Made by a program: the position numbers and the translations under genes. The notes beneath the pieces were generated by a model. That model made no database searches. It was not told the origin of the DNA and saw nothing but the letters and a program-made list of their open reading frames with translations. From Pseudacidovorax intermedius (GTDB lineage: Bacteria > Pseudomonadota > Gammaproteobacteria > Burkholderiales > Burkholderiaceae_C), in the NCBI RefSeq assembly GCF_001476815.1, contig NZ_LDSL01000051.1, positions 1 through 64,000 on the forward strand: a stretch of DNA of 64,000 nucleotides. The letters run 5' to 3'. Shown here one piece after another: positions 1 to 8,113 of this stretch (positions are counted from its first letter, which is position 1; the number at the start of each line of letters is the position of its first letter).

Positions 1-411
1 CTGCGCCGCGACGGCCTGCGCTGGATCCCGCGCAACAACGGCGACATCAAGATCCCGGTGGTGACGCTGCACACGCTGGGCGACCTGTTCGTGCCCTTCA
101 GCATGGAGCAGATCTACCGCCAGCGCGTGGTGGCCAAGGGCAACGGCAACTGGCTGGTGCAGCGGGCCATCCGCGGCATCACGCACTGCGACTTCACGGT
201 CGCCGAACAGGTGGCCGCCTTCGACGCCATGATCAAGTGGGAGCGCGACGGCGTGAAGCCGGCGGGCGACGACGTGCTGACGCCGGCCACGGTGGCCAAC
301 ACCAACTACGGCTGCACCTTCACGGTCAACACGGCCGGGCCGGACGACAGTGCGCAGACCATCGGCATCCGTAACCTGCTGGTGTCCAGCGGCGCCGGCT
401 GCCCTCCGTGA
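1..411 (+). CDS. C-terminal part of an alpha/beta hydrolase (5' end outside window)
   Basis: The reading frame is open from base 1, so only the last 136 residues are visible. They include HTLGDLFVPF, which looks like the beta-strand loop carrying the catalytic acid, and GITHCDFT about 50 residues later, which fits the catalytic histidine of an alpha/beta hydrolase. The nucleophile elbow would lie upstream, outside the window, so the fold assignment rests on these two motifs. The substrate cannot be inferred. The gene converges on dadA, with a GC-rich stem-loop between the two stop codons. Confidence 0.5.
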   Translation: MRRDGLRWIPRNNGDIKIPVVTLHTLGDLFVPFSMEQIYRQRVVAKGNGNWLVQRAIRGITHCDFTVAEQVAAFDAMIKWERDGVKPAGDDVLTPATVANTNYGCTFTVNTAGPDDSAQTIGIRNLLVSSGAGCPP

Positions 412-417
412 CGGGAT

Positions 418-469
418 GAGCGCTTGAGGCGGCGCGCGGGCGCAGGCCCCCGCCGCCGCTCCGGCGCTC
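418..469. terminator. Stem-loop between convergent genes
   Basis: GAGCGC (418-423) and GCGCTC (464-469) form outer arms, and GGCGGCG (428-434) and CGCCGCC (451-457) form inner arms. The structure sits exactly between the ends of the hydrolase and dadA and overlaps the dadA stop codon. There is no T-tract on either strand, so a role as a classical intrinsic terminator is only possible, not shown. Confidence 0.4.
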
Positions 470-1769
470 AGGCGGGCTGCACGCCGGCCGACGGGTGCCG
501 GTGCACGCTGCGGCCCCGGCCGGCATAGCGGTCCACCGCCAGGCCGTCGGTGCTGATCTGGGGCCGCTGGCCGGTCACCAGGTCGGCGGTCAGCTTGCCG
601 GAGCCGCAGGCCATGGTCCAGCCCAGCGTGCCGTGGCCGGTGTTGAGGAACAGGTTGCCCCAGCGCGTGCCGCCGACGATGGGCGTGCTGTCGGGCGTCA
701 TGGGACGCAGGCCGGTCCAGAAGCTCGCGGCCGGCAGGTCGCCGCCGGGGAACAGCTCGCCCACCACCTTCTCCAGCGTGGCGCGGCGGGCGGGCTTGAG
801 GCTCAGGTCGAAGCCCGACAGTTCGGCCATGCCGCCGACGCGGATGCGGTCGGCGAATCGGGTGACGGCGATCTTGTAGGTTTCGTCCAGCACGGTGGAC
901 TGGGGCGCCAGCGACTCGTCGACCAGCGGCACGGTCAGCGAGTAGCCCTTGACGGGGTAGACCGGCAGGTCCAGCCCCAGCGGCTCCATGAGTGCACGCG
1001 AATAGCTGCCGAAGGCCAGCACGTAGCGGTCGGCCTCCAGCCATTGGCCGTTGACCTGCACGCCGCTGATGCGGCCGCCGTCCGTGCCCAGGCCCTGCAC
1101 ATGGCTGCCGTAGCGGAATTCCACGCCCAGGCCCCGGGCCAGTTCGGCCAGGCGGGTGGTGAAGATGTGGCAGTCGCCGGTTTCGTCGTTGGGCAGGCGC
1201 AGGCCGCCGACCAGGCCGCCGCCGGTGCGGGCCAGCGCGGGCTCGACGCGGGCCAGGCCTTCGCGGTCCAGCAGTTCGTAGGGCACGCCGCATTCCTGCA
1301 GCACGGCGATGTCGCGCTGCACGGCATCCAGCTGCTGCTGCTTGCGGAAGAGCTGCAGCGTGCCGCCGGTGCGCTGCTCGTAGTCGATGCCGGTGTCGGC
1401 GCGCAGCTGGCGCAGGCAGTCGCGGCTGTACTCGGCCACGCGCATCATGCGTTCCTTGTTGACGGCATAGCGGTCGGCGGAGCAGTTGCGCAGCATCTGG
1501 GCCATCCAGCGCAGCTGGAACAGGCTGCCGTCGGCGCGGATGGCCAGCGGCGCATGCTTCTGGAACATCCACTTGAGCGCCTTCAGCGGGATGCCGGGCG
1601 CGGCCCAGGGCGTGGAGTAGCCGGGCGAGACTTGGCCGGCATTGCCGAAGCTGGTTTCCAGCGCAGCGCCGGGCTGGCGCTCCAGCACCGTCACGCGGGC
1701 GCCCGCGCGGGCCAGGTAGTAAGCCGTGGTCGTACCGATCACGCCGCCGCCGAGAACAATGACTTTCAT
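468..1769 (-). CDS. dadA: D-amino acid dehydrogenase, small subunit
   Basis: FAD enzyme that oxidatively deaminates D-amino acids (classically D-alanine made by DadX) to 2-oxo acids and passes electrons to the respiratory chain at the inner membrane. The 433-residue protein opens with a Rossmann FAD motif, [19 protein letters not shown], and carries the DadA-typical [17 protein letters not shown] segment just after it. Length and motifs fit the family. I chose the ATG at 1769; an in-frame TTG two codons upstream is possible, and neither has a strong ribosome site. An Lrp-family gene is divergent at 143 bp, the usual arrangement for Lrp control of amino-acid catabolism. No alanine racemase gene lies next to it. 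Confidence 0.93.
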   Translation of the reverse strand: MKVIVLGGGVIGTTTAYYLARAGARVTVLERQPGAALETSFGNAGQVSPGYSTPWAAPGIPLKALKWMFQKHAPLAIRADGSLFQLRWMAQMLRNCSADRYAVNKERMMRVAEYSRDCLRQLRADTGIDYEQRTGGTLQLFRKQQQLDAVQRDIAVLQECGVPYELLDREGLARVEPALARTGGGLVGGLRLPNDETGDCHIFTTRLAELARGLGVEFRYGSHVQGLGTDGGRISGVQVNGQWLEADRYVLAFGSYSRALMEPLGLDLPVYPVKGYSLTVPLVDESLAPQSTVLDETYKIAVTRFADRIRVGGMAELSGFDLSLKPARRATLEKVVGELFPGGDLPAASFWTGLRPMTPDSTPIVGGTRWGNLFLNTGHGTLGWTMACGSGKLTADLVTGQRPQISTDGLAVDRYAGRGRSVHRHPSAGVQPA

Positions 1770-1912
1770 GGCCAATCCCGCTGAGAAAGAAGACTCAAGG
1801 AGTCGATTGCAGGACTTTATTCAGGACCAATCCGAAAACTTGACGGTTCTTCTGGTGATGTGCAGCAAAATCCGCTGCCCAATCCTGTGCACGCCCCTCC
1901 CGGCCCGACGAC
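1770..1912. promoter_or_regulatory. dadA / lrp divergent control region
   Basis: This 143-bp gap separates two divergent starts and must hold both promoters. It is richer in A and T than its surroundings between about 1790 and 1880. A TTGACG at 1839-1844 could be a -35 element toward the regulator and TAAAGT could be a -10 toward dadA, but neither partner element is convincing. Lrp sites are expected here from context; no clear repeated operator was visible. Confidence 0.35.
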
Positions 1913-2389
1913 ATGCCCGAATTCGCCACCCTGGACCGCATCGACCGCAAGATCCTGGACATCCTCCAGCGCGAGGGCCGCATCGCCATCACCGACCTGG
2001 CGCAGCGCGTGGGCCTGTCCACCTCCCCCTGCTCGGAGCGGGTCAAGCGGCTGGAGCGCACGGGCGTCATCAGCGGCTACCACGCCCGCGTGGCGCCGGA
2101 GGCACTGGGCAAGATGCTGCTGGTGTTCGTGGAGATCAAGCTTTCGTCCAAGTCGGCCGACGTGTTCGACAAGGTGCGCAACGAACTGCTGCACATGCCC
2201 GAGGTGCTGGAATGCCACCTGGTCTCCGGCGGCTTCGACTACCTGGTCAAGGCGCGGCTGCGCGGCATGGGCGAATACCGGCACCTGCTGGGCGACATCC
2301 TCAAGAAGCTGCCCGTGCCGGCGGAATCGCACAGCTATGTGGTGATGGAGGAAGTGAAGGAGACGCTGATCCTGCCGGTGGACCGGTGA
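1913..2389 (+). CDS. Lrp/AsnC-family transcriptional regulator
   Basis: 158 residues with the standard Lrp layout: an N-terminal winged HTH (about residues 5-60: LDRIDRKILDILQREGRIAI, then a recognition helix around STSPCSERVKRLE) and a C-terminal ligand-binding RAM domain (about 70-150) with VLECHLVSGGFDYLVK. It is close to the Lrp subgroup that senses leucine or alanine. Divergence from dadA suggests it activates dadA in response to alanine and controls itself; that is inference from the family. It converges on the cyclase gene with a 36-bp gap. Confidence 0.88.
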   Translation: MPEFATLDRIDRKILDILQREGRIAITDLAQRVGLSTSPCSERVKRLERTGVISGYHARVAPEALGKMLLVFVEIKLSSKSADVFDKVRNELLHMPEVLECHLVSGGFDYLVKARLRGMGEYRHLLGDILKKLPVPAESHSYVVMEEVKETLILPVDR

Positions 2390-2425
2390 GCGAGCAGGCC
2401 CGCCGCGCGGCCAGCCCGGCCCGGC

Positions 2426-3370
2426 TCAGCGCCGCAGCGCCTGCGCCGCCAGCCGCACCTGGCCGCCGCCGGTGTGGAAGCTGATCGTCGGCGCGGTGAA
2501 GTCCGACAGCGGCGCGCCCAGGCCGATCTCGCCGCTGCCGTGCAGCACGCATTCGTCGCGCCGCAGCGCGACCTCGCTGGTGCTGCCCTCGGCATGGTGG
2601 AAGCGCACCCAGGTGCCGTAGCTGCTGACGTCGGTCAGGATGCAGCTGCCGTTGCGCGTGTCGATGCGCGCATGCAGCCGCGACACCCGCGGGTCGTTCA
2701 CCACGAAGTCGGCCTCGTGCACCCGGCCCAGATGGATCGGCAGTTCGTCCGCCAGGAAGGCCGCCTGCACGTCCAGCCAGGCCAGCTCGATCTGGCCGAA
2801 GGAGGACGACGCGCCCGCCTGCGCCATCGCCGACAGGGGCGCCGGCATGGTGAGCAGGTCGGCCAGCTCGTCCTGCCAGTCGATGCGGTGCACCGTCGCC
2901 GCCAGCTGCCGGCCGCGGATGGCGATGGGGCCCAGGCTGCGGTGGCGCACGTCGGGGCCGAGCGGCGCAGCCACCGATTCGGTGGCCCAGATCTGGCCCG
3001 GCCCGGCCAGGTCGCTCAGGCGCGAGGCGACGTTGACCGCGTCGCCGTAGATGTCGCCTTCCACCTCCACCAGCTCGCCGCTGGCAATGCCGATCTGCAG
3101 TTCCATGCGCATCGGCTCGGGCCATTTCAGCAACCGCTTGTGGTGGCTGCGCTGCACCTCCAGCATGGCGTGCACCGCCTGGGCGCAATCGGGAAAGAGC
3201 GCGAACACGCCGTCGCCCAGCGTCTTGACCACCCGGCCGCCGTGCACCTCGCAGACCTGACCCACCCACTGCACCAGCCGGGTGACCGTGTCGGTGGCGC
3301 GCACATTGCCCATCGCCTCGAACACCCGGGTGCTGCCGGTGAGGTCCGCAAAGACGACTGTTTGGGGCAT
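2426..3370 (-). CDS. Class III adenylate/guanylate cyclase with C-terminal FHA domain
   Basis: 314 residues. Residues about 1-165 form a class III nucleotide cyclase domain with both metal-binding aspartates (FADLTGST near residue 9, and KTLGDGVFALF) and the transition-state Asn/Arg pair in GDAVNVASRL, so it looks catalytically competent. The Lys of KTLGDG and the Asp in GDIYGD suggest ATP specificity, hence cAMP. Residues about 205-300 form an FHA domain (HLGRVHEADFVVNDPRVSRLHA, then SSYGTW), which binds phosphothreonine. The protein has no membrane segment, so a cytoplasmic cyclase gated by a phosphorylated partner is the likely design. No kinase gene is adjacent. It lies 76 bp downstream of ldcA on the same strand. 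Confidence 0.85.
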   Translation of the reverse strand: MPQTVVFADLTGSTRVFEAMGNVRATDTVTRLVQWVGQVCEVHGGRVVKTLGDGVFALFPDCAQAVHAMLEVQRSHHKRLLKWPEPMRMELQIGIASGELVEVEGDIYGDAVNVASRLSDLAGPGQIWATESVAAPLGPDVRHRSLGPIAIRGRQLAATVHRIDWQDELADLLTMPAPLSAMAQAGASSSFGQIELAWLDVQAAFLADELPIHLGRVHEADFVVNDPRVSRLHARIDTRNGSCILTDVSSYGTWVRFHHAEGSTSEVALRRDECVLHGSGEIGLGAPLSDFTAPTISFHTGGGQVRLAAQALRR

Positions 3371-3446
3371 GTGACTTATTTAACGAAATGTGTGTGGATT
3401 ATGGCGAGACTCGGCGCAAACGCCATGCACCGGCCGCAGGAGGCGC

Positions 3447-4415
3447 TCAGGCCTCAGCGTGGTTGTGGTGGTGATGGCCGCCGTGCCCGCTGCCGCCCAC
3501 GCCATGGCCCCAGACGATGAAACCCTCGCGGCCTTCCACCGCCACATCCACCGCCGCGCCCACCGGCAGCAGCACCTTGGTCGGCACGTGGCCGAAGGGC
3601 AGGCCCGTGAGCACCGGTGCCTTGACCTGGGTGCGCAGCCGGTCCACCACTGTCCTGAGCTTGAAGCCGCGGTCGTGCGGCGCCGCCTTGAAGCCGGTGA
3701 ACTGGCCGAGCACGATGGCCTTCTGGCGCGCCAGCACGCCGGCCAGGCGCAGCTGCTCCAGCATGCGCTCGATGCGGTAGGGATGCTCGCCCACGTCCTC
3801 CAGGAATAGCACGCCCTTGTCCACCTGCGGGAAGTACGGCGTGCCCAGCAGGCTGCACAGCACCGCCAGGTTGCCGCCCCACAGCGTGGCGCCGCGCACC
3901 GGCTTGAAGACAGGCGGCTCGTCGCGGGCCGGCAGGCGCCAGCCGGTGCCCTCCCCCGCGCCGTCGAGCAGGTCGTCGAAGCAGGCGGCCGTGATCTCGT
4001 CCACCCCGGCCTCGGCACCGAAGTCGCCGGCCAGCGTGGGCCCGGCCCAGCTCACGGCGCCTGTGCGCGCCAGCAGCGCCAGCTGGAAGGCGGTGAAGTC
4101 GCTCATGCCCACGAAGGCGGTGCCGCGCTCGATGGCCTTGGCGACGGCCTTGTAGGGAATCGCGTCGAGGATGCGCGTGAGGCCGTAGCCGCCGCGCGAG
4201 ATCAGCGCCACGTCGGCACCGCTGGCTGCGGCGCGGCCGATGGCGGCCACGCGCGTGGCGTCATCGCCGGCGAAGCGCTGCTGGGCCGTCAGGGCGGTCT
4301 CGTCGACCTCCACCTCGTGGCCCTGGGCGCGCAGCCAGGCCACGCCGCGGCGGAAGGCCGGCTTCTCGCGCACGGCGCTGGAGGGGGAATAGATGTAGAT
4401 GTGCTTCGGATTCAC
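3447..4415 (-). CDS. ldcA: Muramoyltetrapeptide (LD-) carboxypeptidase, S66 family
   Basis: 322-residue S66 peptidase that removes the terminal D-Ala from murein tetrapeptides during peptidoglycan recycling in the cytoplasm. Visible family features are the N-terminal IYIYSPSSAVREKPAF, the RGGYGLTRILD segment, FVGMSDFTA with the nucleophile region, and the later GHVPTKVLLPVG stretch. The C-terminus ends in a His-rich tail (GGHHHHNHAEA), unusual for the family and possibly metal-binding. I chose the GTG at 4415 because it overlaps the tadA stop codon by GTGA and matches the family N-terminus; the frame stays open further upstream without homology. It is the last gene of the paiB-tadA-ldcA set. 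Confidence 0.88.
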   Translation of the reverse strand: MNPKHIYIYSPSSAVREKPAFRRGVAWLRAQGHEVEVDETALTAQQRFAGDDATRVAAIGRAAASGADVALISRGGYGLTRILDAIPYKAVAKAIERGTAFVGMSDFTAFQLALLARTGAVSWAGPTLAGDFGAEAGVDEITAACFDDLLDGAGEGTGWRLPARDEPPVFKPVRGATLWGGNLAVLCSLLGTPYFPQVDKGVLFLEDVGEHPYRIERMLEQLRLAGVLARQKAIVLGQFTGFKAAPHDRGFKLRTVVDRLRTQVKAPVLTGLPFGHVPTKVLLPVGAAVDVAVEGREGFIVWGHGVGGSGHGGHHHHNHAEA

Positions 4416-5635
4416 CCGCGGGAGTATCCCACCCGGCCCCCGGCGACCGCCGCGGCCTCCGCGCGGCGCCACCGGGCGGCCAGGGCGGCGGCGGCGTCGG
4501 GGCCCAGGTCCTGCACCTCGGGCCGCCGGCGGCGGGCGAAGGCGCGCAGCGCGGCGGCATGGCCGCGGTCGGGAAAGGGCGCCGCCCACGCGCGGGCGGC
4601 GGCGGTGGCCGCATCGCCGCGCACGGCGAGCAGTTCGGCGGGCATGGCCAGCCGGGGGCCCGCCAGCACGCCACGCTGCGCCAGCGCCTCGGCCAGCGGC
4701 GCCATGTCCGCATAGAAGAGCAGGCCGACCGGGCCCGCCTGCAGCGCCGCCAGCCACTCCTGCAGCACCTGCGCATGCCAGTCCAGCGCATGCGCGGCCT
4801 CGCGCTTGGGCTTGTCGCTGCGGCCGAAGCCGATCAGGTCGGGGACCAGCAGGCGGCGGTCCGGCAGATGGGCCGGCAGATGGCGGAACAGGTGGCCCCA
4901 CTGGCCCGGGCCATGCAGGCACAGCACGGCGGGCGGCTGCCCGGCCGACGCGGGCGGCGGCGCATCCCCGTCAACGCCGGGGCCGTGGTCGGCATAGGCC
5001 AGCCGCAGGCCGGCCAGCGCGGGCAGCGCGCTGGCGAAGGCATGCGGCCCGTCCAGGCCGGCGAAGCGCGATTCGGGCGTGCGCAGAGCGTCGTCGCGCA
5101 CCGGCTGCGCCTGCGACCGGGCCTGGGCGCGCCGTGCACGGAAGAAGTCCTGCAGCAGCGCGCCGCAGTCCTCGGCCATCACGCCACCCGCCACGGCCGT
5201 CTGGTGGTTCAGCGGGCCGATGCCGAACAGGTCCAGCACCGAGCCGGCGGCGCCGGTGCGGACATCGGGCGCACCGTATACCACGCGCGCCAGCCGCGCA
5301 TGCAGCATGGCGCCGGCGCACATGGCGCAAGGCTCCAGCGTGACGTAGAGCGTGCAGCCGTCGAGCCGGTAGTTGCCCAGCGCCTGGCCGCCGGCACGCA
5401 AGGCGGCCATCTCGGCATGGGCGCTCGGGTCGCAGGTCGCGACGGGCGCGTTGCGGCCGGTGGCGACGACGCGGCCGTCGCGCACCAGCACCGCGCCCAC
5501 CGGCACCTCGCCCGCGTCGGCGGCGGCGCGGGCCTCGTCCAGCGCGAGGGCCATCCAGCGGCGGTCCTCGGCGGTCGCCGGGGATGGCGCCGGCGCGAGG
5601 CCGGACGCGCCGGAACGGGACGCCGGTTCGCGCAT
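4412..5635 (-). CDS. tadA: tRNA adenosine(34) deaminase fused to an alpha/beta-hydrolase-like domain
   Basis: The 407-residue protein has two parts. Residues about 20-180 are TadA, which converts A34 to inosine in tRNA-Arg(ACG); the zinc and catalytic motifs HAE (SAHAEMAAL) and PCxxC (EPCAMCAGAM) are intact. Residues about 210-400 resemble an alpha/beta hydrolase (VLCLHGPGQWGHLFRHL, then VPDLIGFGRSDKP), but the expected Gly-x-Ser-x-Gly elbow reads GLLFYADMA, without a serine nucleophile. Stand-alone TadA is about 150-170 residues, so this is a true fusion in one frame. The start ATG at 5635 overlaps the paiB stop (ATGA), and its stop overlaps ldcA, indicating translational coupling. The second domain's role is unknown. 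Confidence 0.87.
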   Translation of the reverse strand: MREPASRSGASGLAPAPSPATAEDRRWMALALDEARAAADAGEVPVGAVLVRDGRVVATGRNAPVATCDPSAHAEMAALRAGGQALGNYRLDGCTLYVTLEPCAMCAGAMLHARLARVVYGAPDVRTGAAGSVLDLFGIGPLNHQTAVAGGVMAEDCGALLQDFFRARRAQARSQAQPVRDDALRTPESRFAGLDGPHAFASALPALAGLRLAYADHGPGVDGDAPPPASAGQPPAVLCLHGPGQWGHLFRHLPAHLPDRRLLVPDLIGFGRSDKPKREAAHALDWHAQVLQEWLAALQAGPVGLLFYADMAPLAEALAQRGVLAGPRLAMPAELLAVRGDAATAAARAWAAPFPDRGHAAALRAFARRRRPEVQDLGPDAAAALAARWRRAEAAAVAGGRVGYSRG

Positions 5636-6261
5636 CAGCCTTCGGCGCCGACGCGGTCCATCCAGGCACCCAGGCCCGCCGCGGCACCGCCCTGCGCGGC
5701 ATGCAGCCGGCGCATGGCCGCCTCGGCCTCTTGCCGGTGCTGGTTGAGCTTGAGCTTGCACTGCCAGTGCTCGACCCGCAGCGAGAAGGCGGCGATGCCG
5801 GCCAGCATGCGGCGCTGGTAGTCGTCGCCCAGGTCGCGCCATTGCTGCGCGTAGGGCGGCTCGTGCTGGCCGATGAGCTGCTTGAGCAGGGCGTCCTTGG
5901 CCTCGGCCTCCGGCAGCAGCGTGGCGTGCACGCGGCAATGCACGGCCACGTAGTTCCAGGTGGGCACGCGCTGCCGGTCCGGATAGACGGTGGGCGACAC
6001 ATAGCCATGCGGACCGAGGAAGGTGACCAGCGCCTGCGGGCGGGCCTGCAGGTGCTTCCATTGCGGATTGGGACGCGCCACGTGGCCGAGCAGCGTCCAG
6101 CCGGCCGCCGCACCGGCATCGCCTTGCAGCACCAGCGGCAGGTGCGTCACGAAGGGAAAGCCGTCCTCGTCGGTCGTCACCAGGCTGGCGAAGGGATGCT
6201 CGCGCATGAGCTGCGCGGCGAGCGCGGGGTCGGCGGCGTCAAAATGGGCGGGCAGGTACAT
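5635..6261 (-). CDS. PaiB-family FMN-binding protein
   Basis: 208 residues matching the PaiB / FMN-binding negative transcriptional regulator family: MYLPAHFDAADPALAAQLMREHPFA at the start, a central PNPQWKHL and ALVTFLGPHGYVSPTVY segment, and VPTWNYVAVH typical of the FMN-binding split barrel. In Bacillus the relative PaiB represses sporulation and protease genes; in proteobacteria the function is unproven and a flavin-dependent enzyme is equally possible. The ATG at 6261 was chosen over the upstream in-frame ATG because the family begins with MYxPxxF. It is first in an overlapping set with tadA and ldcA. Confidence 0.85.
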   Translation of the reverse strand: MYLPAHFDAADPALAAQLMREHPFASLVTTDEDGFPFVTHLPLVLQGDAGAAAGWTLLGHVARPNPQWKHLQARPQALVTFLGPHGYVSPTVYPDRQRVPTWNYVAVHCRVHATLLPEAEAKDALLKQLIGQHEPPYAQQWRDLGDDYQRRMLAGIAAFSLRVEHWQCKLKLNQHRQEAEAAMRRLHAAQGGAAAGLGAWMDRVGAEG

Positions 6262-6339
6262 GGACAGACCTCGGGGGCGAAGCGGGCGATTGTCCAGCCT
6301 GCGGCCCGCCGCCATGGCCACCGGTGCAACGCGGGCCCC

Positions 6340-7452
6340 ATGCAGGATTCACTTTTCGGCGACGACCTTCCCCTTCCGGCAGCGGCGGCGCCCGCGGCCG
6401 CGCGGCCCGTGCCCGCCGAGGCTGCCGCGCCGGCGCAGGCCGATGCGCCGGCAAGCGCCCGCCGCGCCTCGCGCCCCAAGAACGCGCCCAAGGTGGAGCC
6501 CGCCGCGGTGGACGACGCCTTGCGCGCCCAAGCGGCCCGCCTGCCGCCCGGCCTGCGCCTGGGCACCTCCTCCTGGCACTTTCCCGGCTGGGCCGGGCTG
6601 GTGTGGAACGGCGACTACGACGGCACCGTGCTGTCCCGCCACGGCCTGGCCGCCTATGCGCAGCATCCGCTGCTGCGCACCGTGAGCCTGGACCGCAACT
6701 TCTACCGAGCGCTCACCGCCTCGCAGTTCGCCGCCTATGCGGCGCAGGTGCCGGAGGATTTCCGCTTCGTGGTGAAGGCACCGTCGGTGGTGAGCGACGC
6801 CCTGGTGCGCGCCGAGGACGGCCGCGGCCAGCGGCCCAACCCGGCCTTCCTGAATCCGCAACTGGCCGTGCAGGACTTCGTGCAGCCGGCGCTGGACGGC
6901 CTGGGCCACCGCGTCGGCGCGCTGGTGTTCCAGCTCAGCCCCCTGCCCGCCGCCCTGCTGGCGCGCATGCCCGAGGTGCTGGCGCGGCTGGATGCCATGC
7001 TCGGCGCCCTGCCCGCCCTGCGCGCCACGGCGCCGGATGGCGTCATCGCGGTGGAGGTGCGCAACCCGGAATTCCTCACGCCCGAGTTCGCGCGCGTGCT
7101 CAAGGCCCACGGCGCCACCTACTGCCTGGGCCTGCATCCACGCCTGCCCGCCATCGAGGACCAGTTGCCGCTGCTGCGCGCGCTGTGGCCCGGGCCGCTG
7201 GTGTGCCGCTGGAACCTCAACCGCCTGCACGGCGCCTACGGCTACGAGGAGGCCAAGGGGCTCTACGAGCCATTCGACCGGCTGGTCGATCCCGACCCGC
7301 ACACCCGCCAGGTGCTGGCCCGCGTGATCGCCGGCACCACCCAGGCAGGCCAGGCCGCCTACGTGACCATCAACAACAAGGCCGAGGGCAGCGCGCCGCG
7401 GTCGGTGCAGGCGCTGGTGGATGCGGTGCTGGCGCCACCGCCGGCATCCTGA
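6340..7452 (+). CDS. DUF72 (YecE-like) TIM-barrel protein
   Basis: 370 residues. The first 65 are a low-complexity Ala/Pro-rich lead (QDSLFGDD followed by Ala-Pro repeats), then a DUF72 barrel: GLRLGTSSWHFPGWAGLVW, SLDRNFYRALTASQFAAYA, FVVKAP, a predicted strand VGALVFQLSP, and IAVEVRNPEFLTPEF. The family (COG1801, YecE) is widespread but without a settled biochemical function; structural resemblance to sugar-isomerase barrels has been noted. It is divergent from paiB with a 78-bp gap and converges on pqiC. Confidence 0.85.
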   Translation: MQDSLFGDDLPLPAAAAPAAARPVPAEAAAPAQADAPASARRASRPKNAPKVEPAAVDDALRAQAARLPPGLRLGTSSWHFPGWAGLVWNGDYDGTVLSRHGLAAYAQHPLLRTVSLDRNFYRALTASQFAAYAAQVPEDFRFVVKAPSVVSDALVRAEDGRGQRPNPAFLNPQLAVQDFVQPALDGLGHRVGALVFQLSPLPAALLARMPEVLARLDAMLGALPALRATAPDGVIAVEVRNPEFLTPEFARVLKAHGATYCLGLHPRLPAIEDQLPLLRALWPGPLVCRWNLNRLHGAYGYEEAKGLYEPFDRLVDPDPHTRQVLARVIAGTTQAGQAAYVTINNKAEGSAPRSVQALVDAVLAPPPAS

Positions 7453-7477
7453 GCGTCGTCGGCTATCCGGAGGACCT

Positions 7478-8113
7478 TCAGCCGTTCGGCCCCGGGCAGG
7501 CCGCCGGCCGTCCCGCCTGCAGCGCCGCGACATGGCGCGCCATGGCGTCCGACACCTGCGCCACGATGCGCTGCCCCGCCAGCGCGACGCCCTCGATGCC
7601 GCCGGGCGCCGGCTCGCTGCCGCTCCAGCGGCAGGTGCTGCGCTGCGTGCCGTCGGACTGCCGCACCGTCCAGTTGAAGCCGGCCTGCACCTGGCCGCCC
7701 GCGGTGGCGTCGAAGCGCTCCACCTGGGTGGTGATGCGCCACGGCGGCACCGAGGCCATGCCCGGCCCGCGCGTCGCGTCGGTGGCGCCCAGCCGCGCTG
7801 CCACGCCCGTGGCCAGCGCGTCGCGAAGTTCCTGTTCGAAGGAGGCGGCCCAGCGGTGCTGCTCCAGCACCTGCACTTCGCCACCCGCCGGGCCGCGCAC
7901 CACCATCTGGGGGCGGGCCAGGCGCTCGGGCACGGCCAGCGGCGCCATCTCGATGGCGATGCCGCCCGGCGGCGGCGCCACCAGCGGCTGCGGCAGTGCC
8001 GGCTCGGCCAGGGTGAAGTAGCGGTCGGGCTCGGACGCGCATCCCGCCAGCCCCAGGGCCAGCAGGGCGGCGCCGAGCGCGCCGGCGATTCGTCGGGGTG
8101 CCGTGCGGCTCAT
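7478..8113 (-). CDS. pqiC: PqiC-type outer-membrane lipoprotein of an MCE transport system
   Basis: 211 residues with a lipoprotein signal (ALGAALLALGLAGC, lipobox LAGC) followed by the ABC-type transport auxiliary lipoprotein domain (DRYFTLAEPA; FEQELRDALATGVAARLG; ERFDATAGGQVQAGFNWTV). PqiC anchors the tunnel-forming PqiB to the outer membrane in the PqiABC lipid-transport/envelope-integrity system. The start overlaps the pqiB stop (ATGA), so the genes are translationally coupled. It is the last gene of the operon and converges on the DUF72 gene. Confidence 0.88.
   Translation of the reverse strand: MSRTAPRRIAGALGAALLALGLAGCASEPDRYFTLAEPALPQPLVAPPPGGIAIEMAPLAVPERLARPQMVVRGPAGGEVQVLEQHRWAASFEQELRDALATGVAARLGATDATRGPGMASVPPWRITTQVERFDATAGGQVQAGFNWTVRQSDGTQRSTCRWSGSEPAPGGIEGVALAGQRIVAQVSDAMARHVAALQAGRPAACPGPNG

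Noticed and set aside
495-1784. Long plus-strand open frame opposite dadA
   Set aside because: It is an antisense shadow of dadA in GC-rich DNA: Ala/Gly/His/Gln-rich, no family motif, while the minus-strand protein is a clear DadA.
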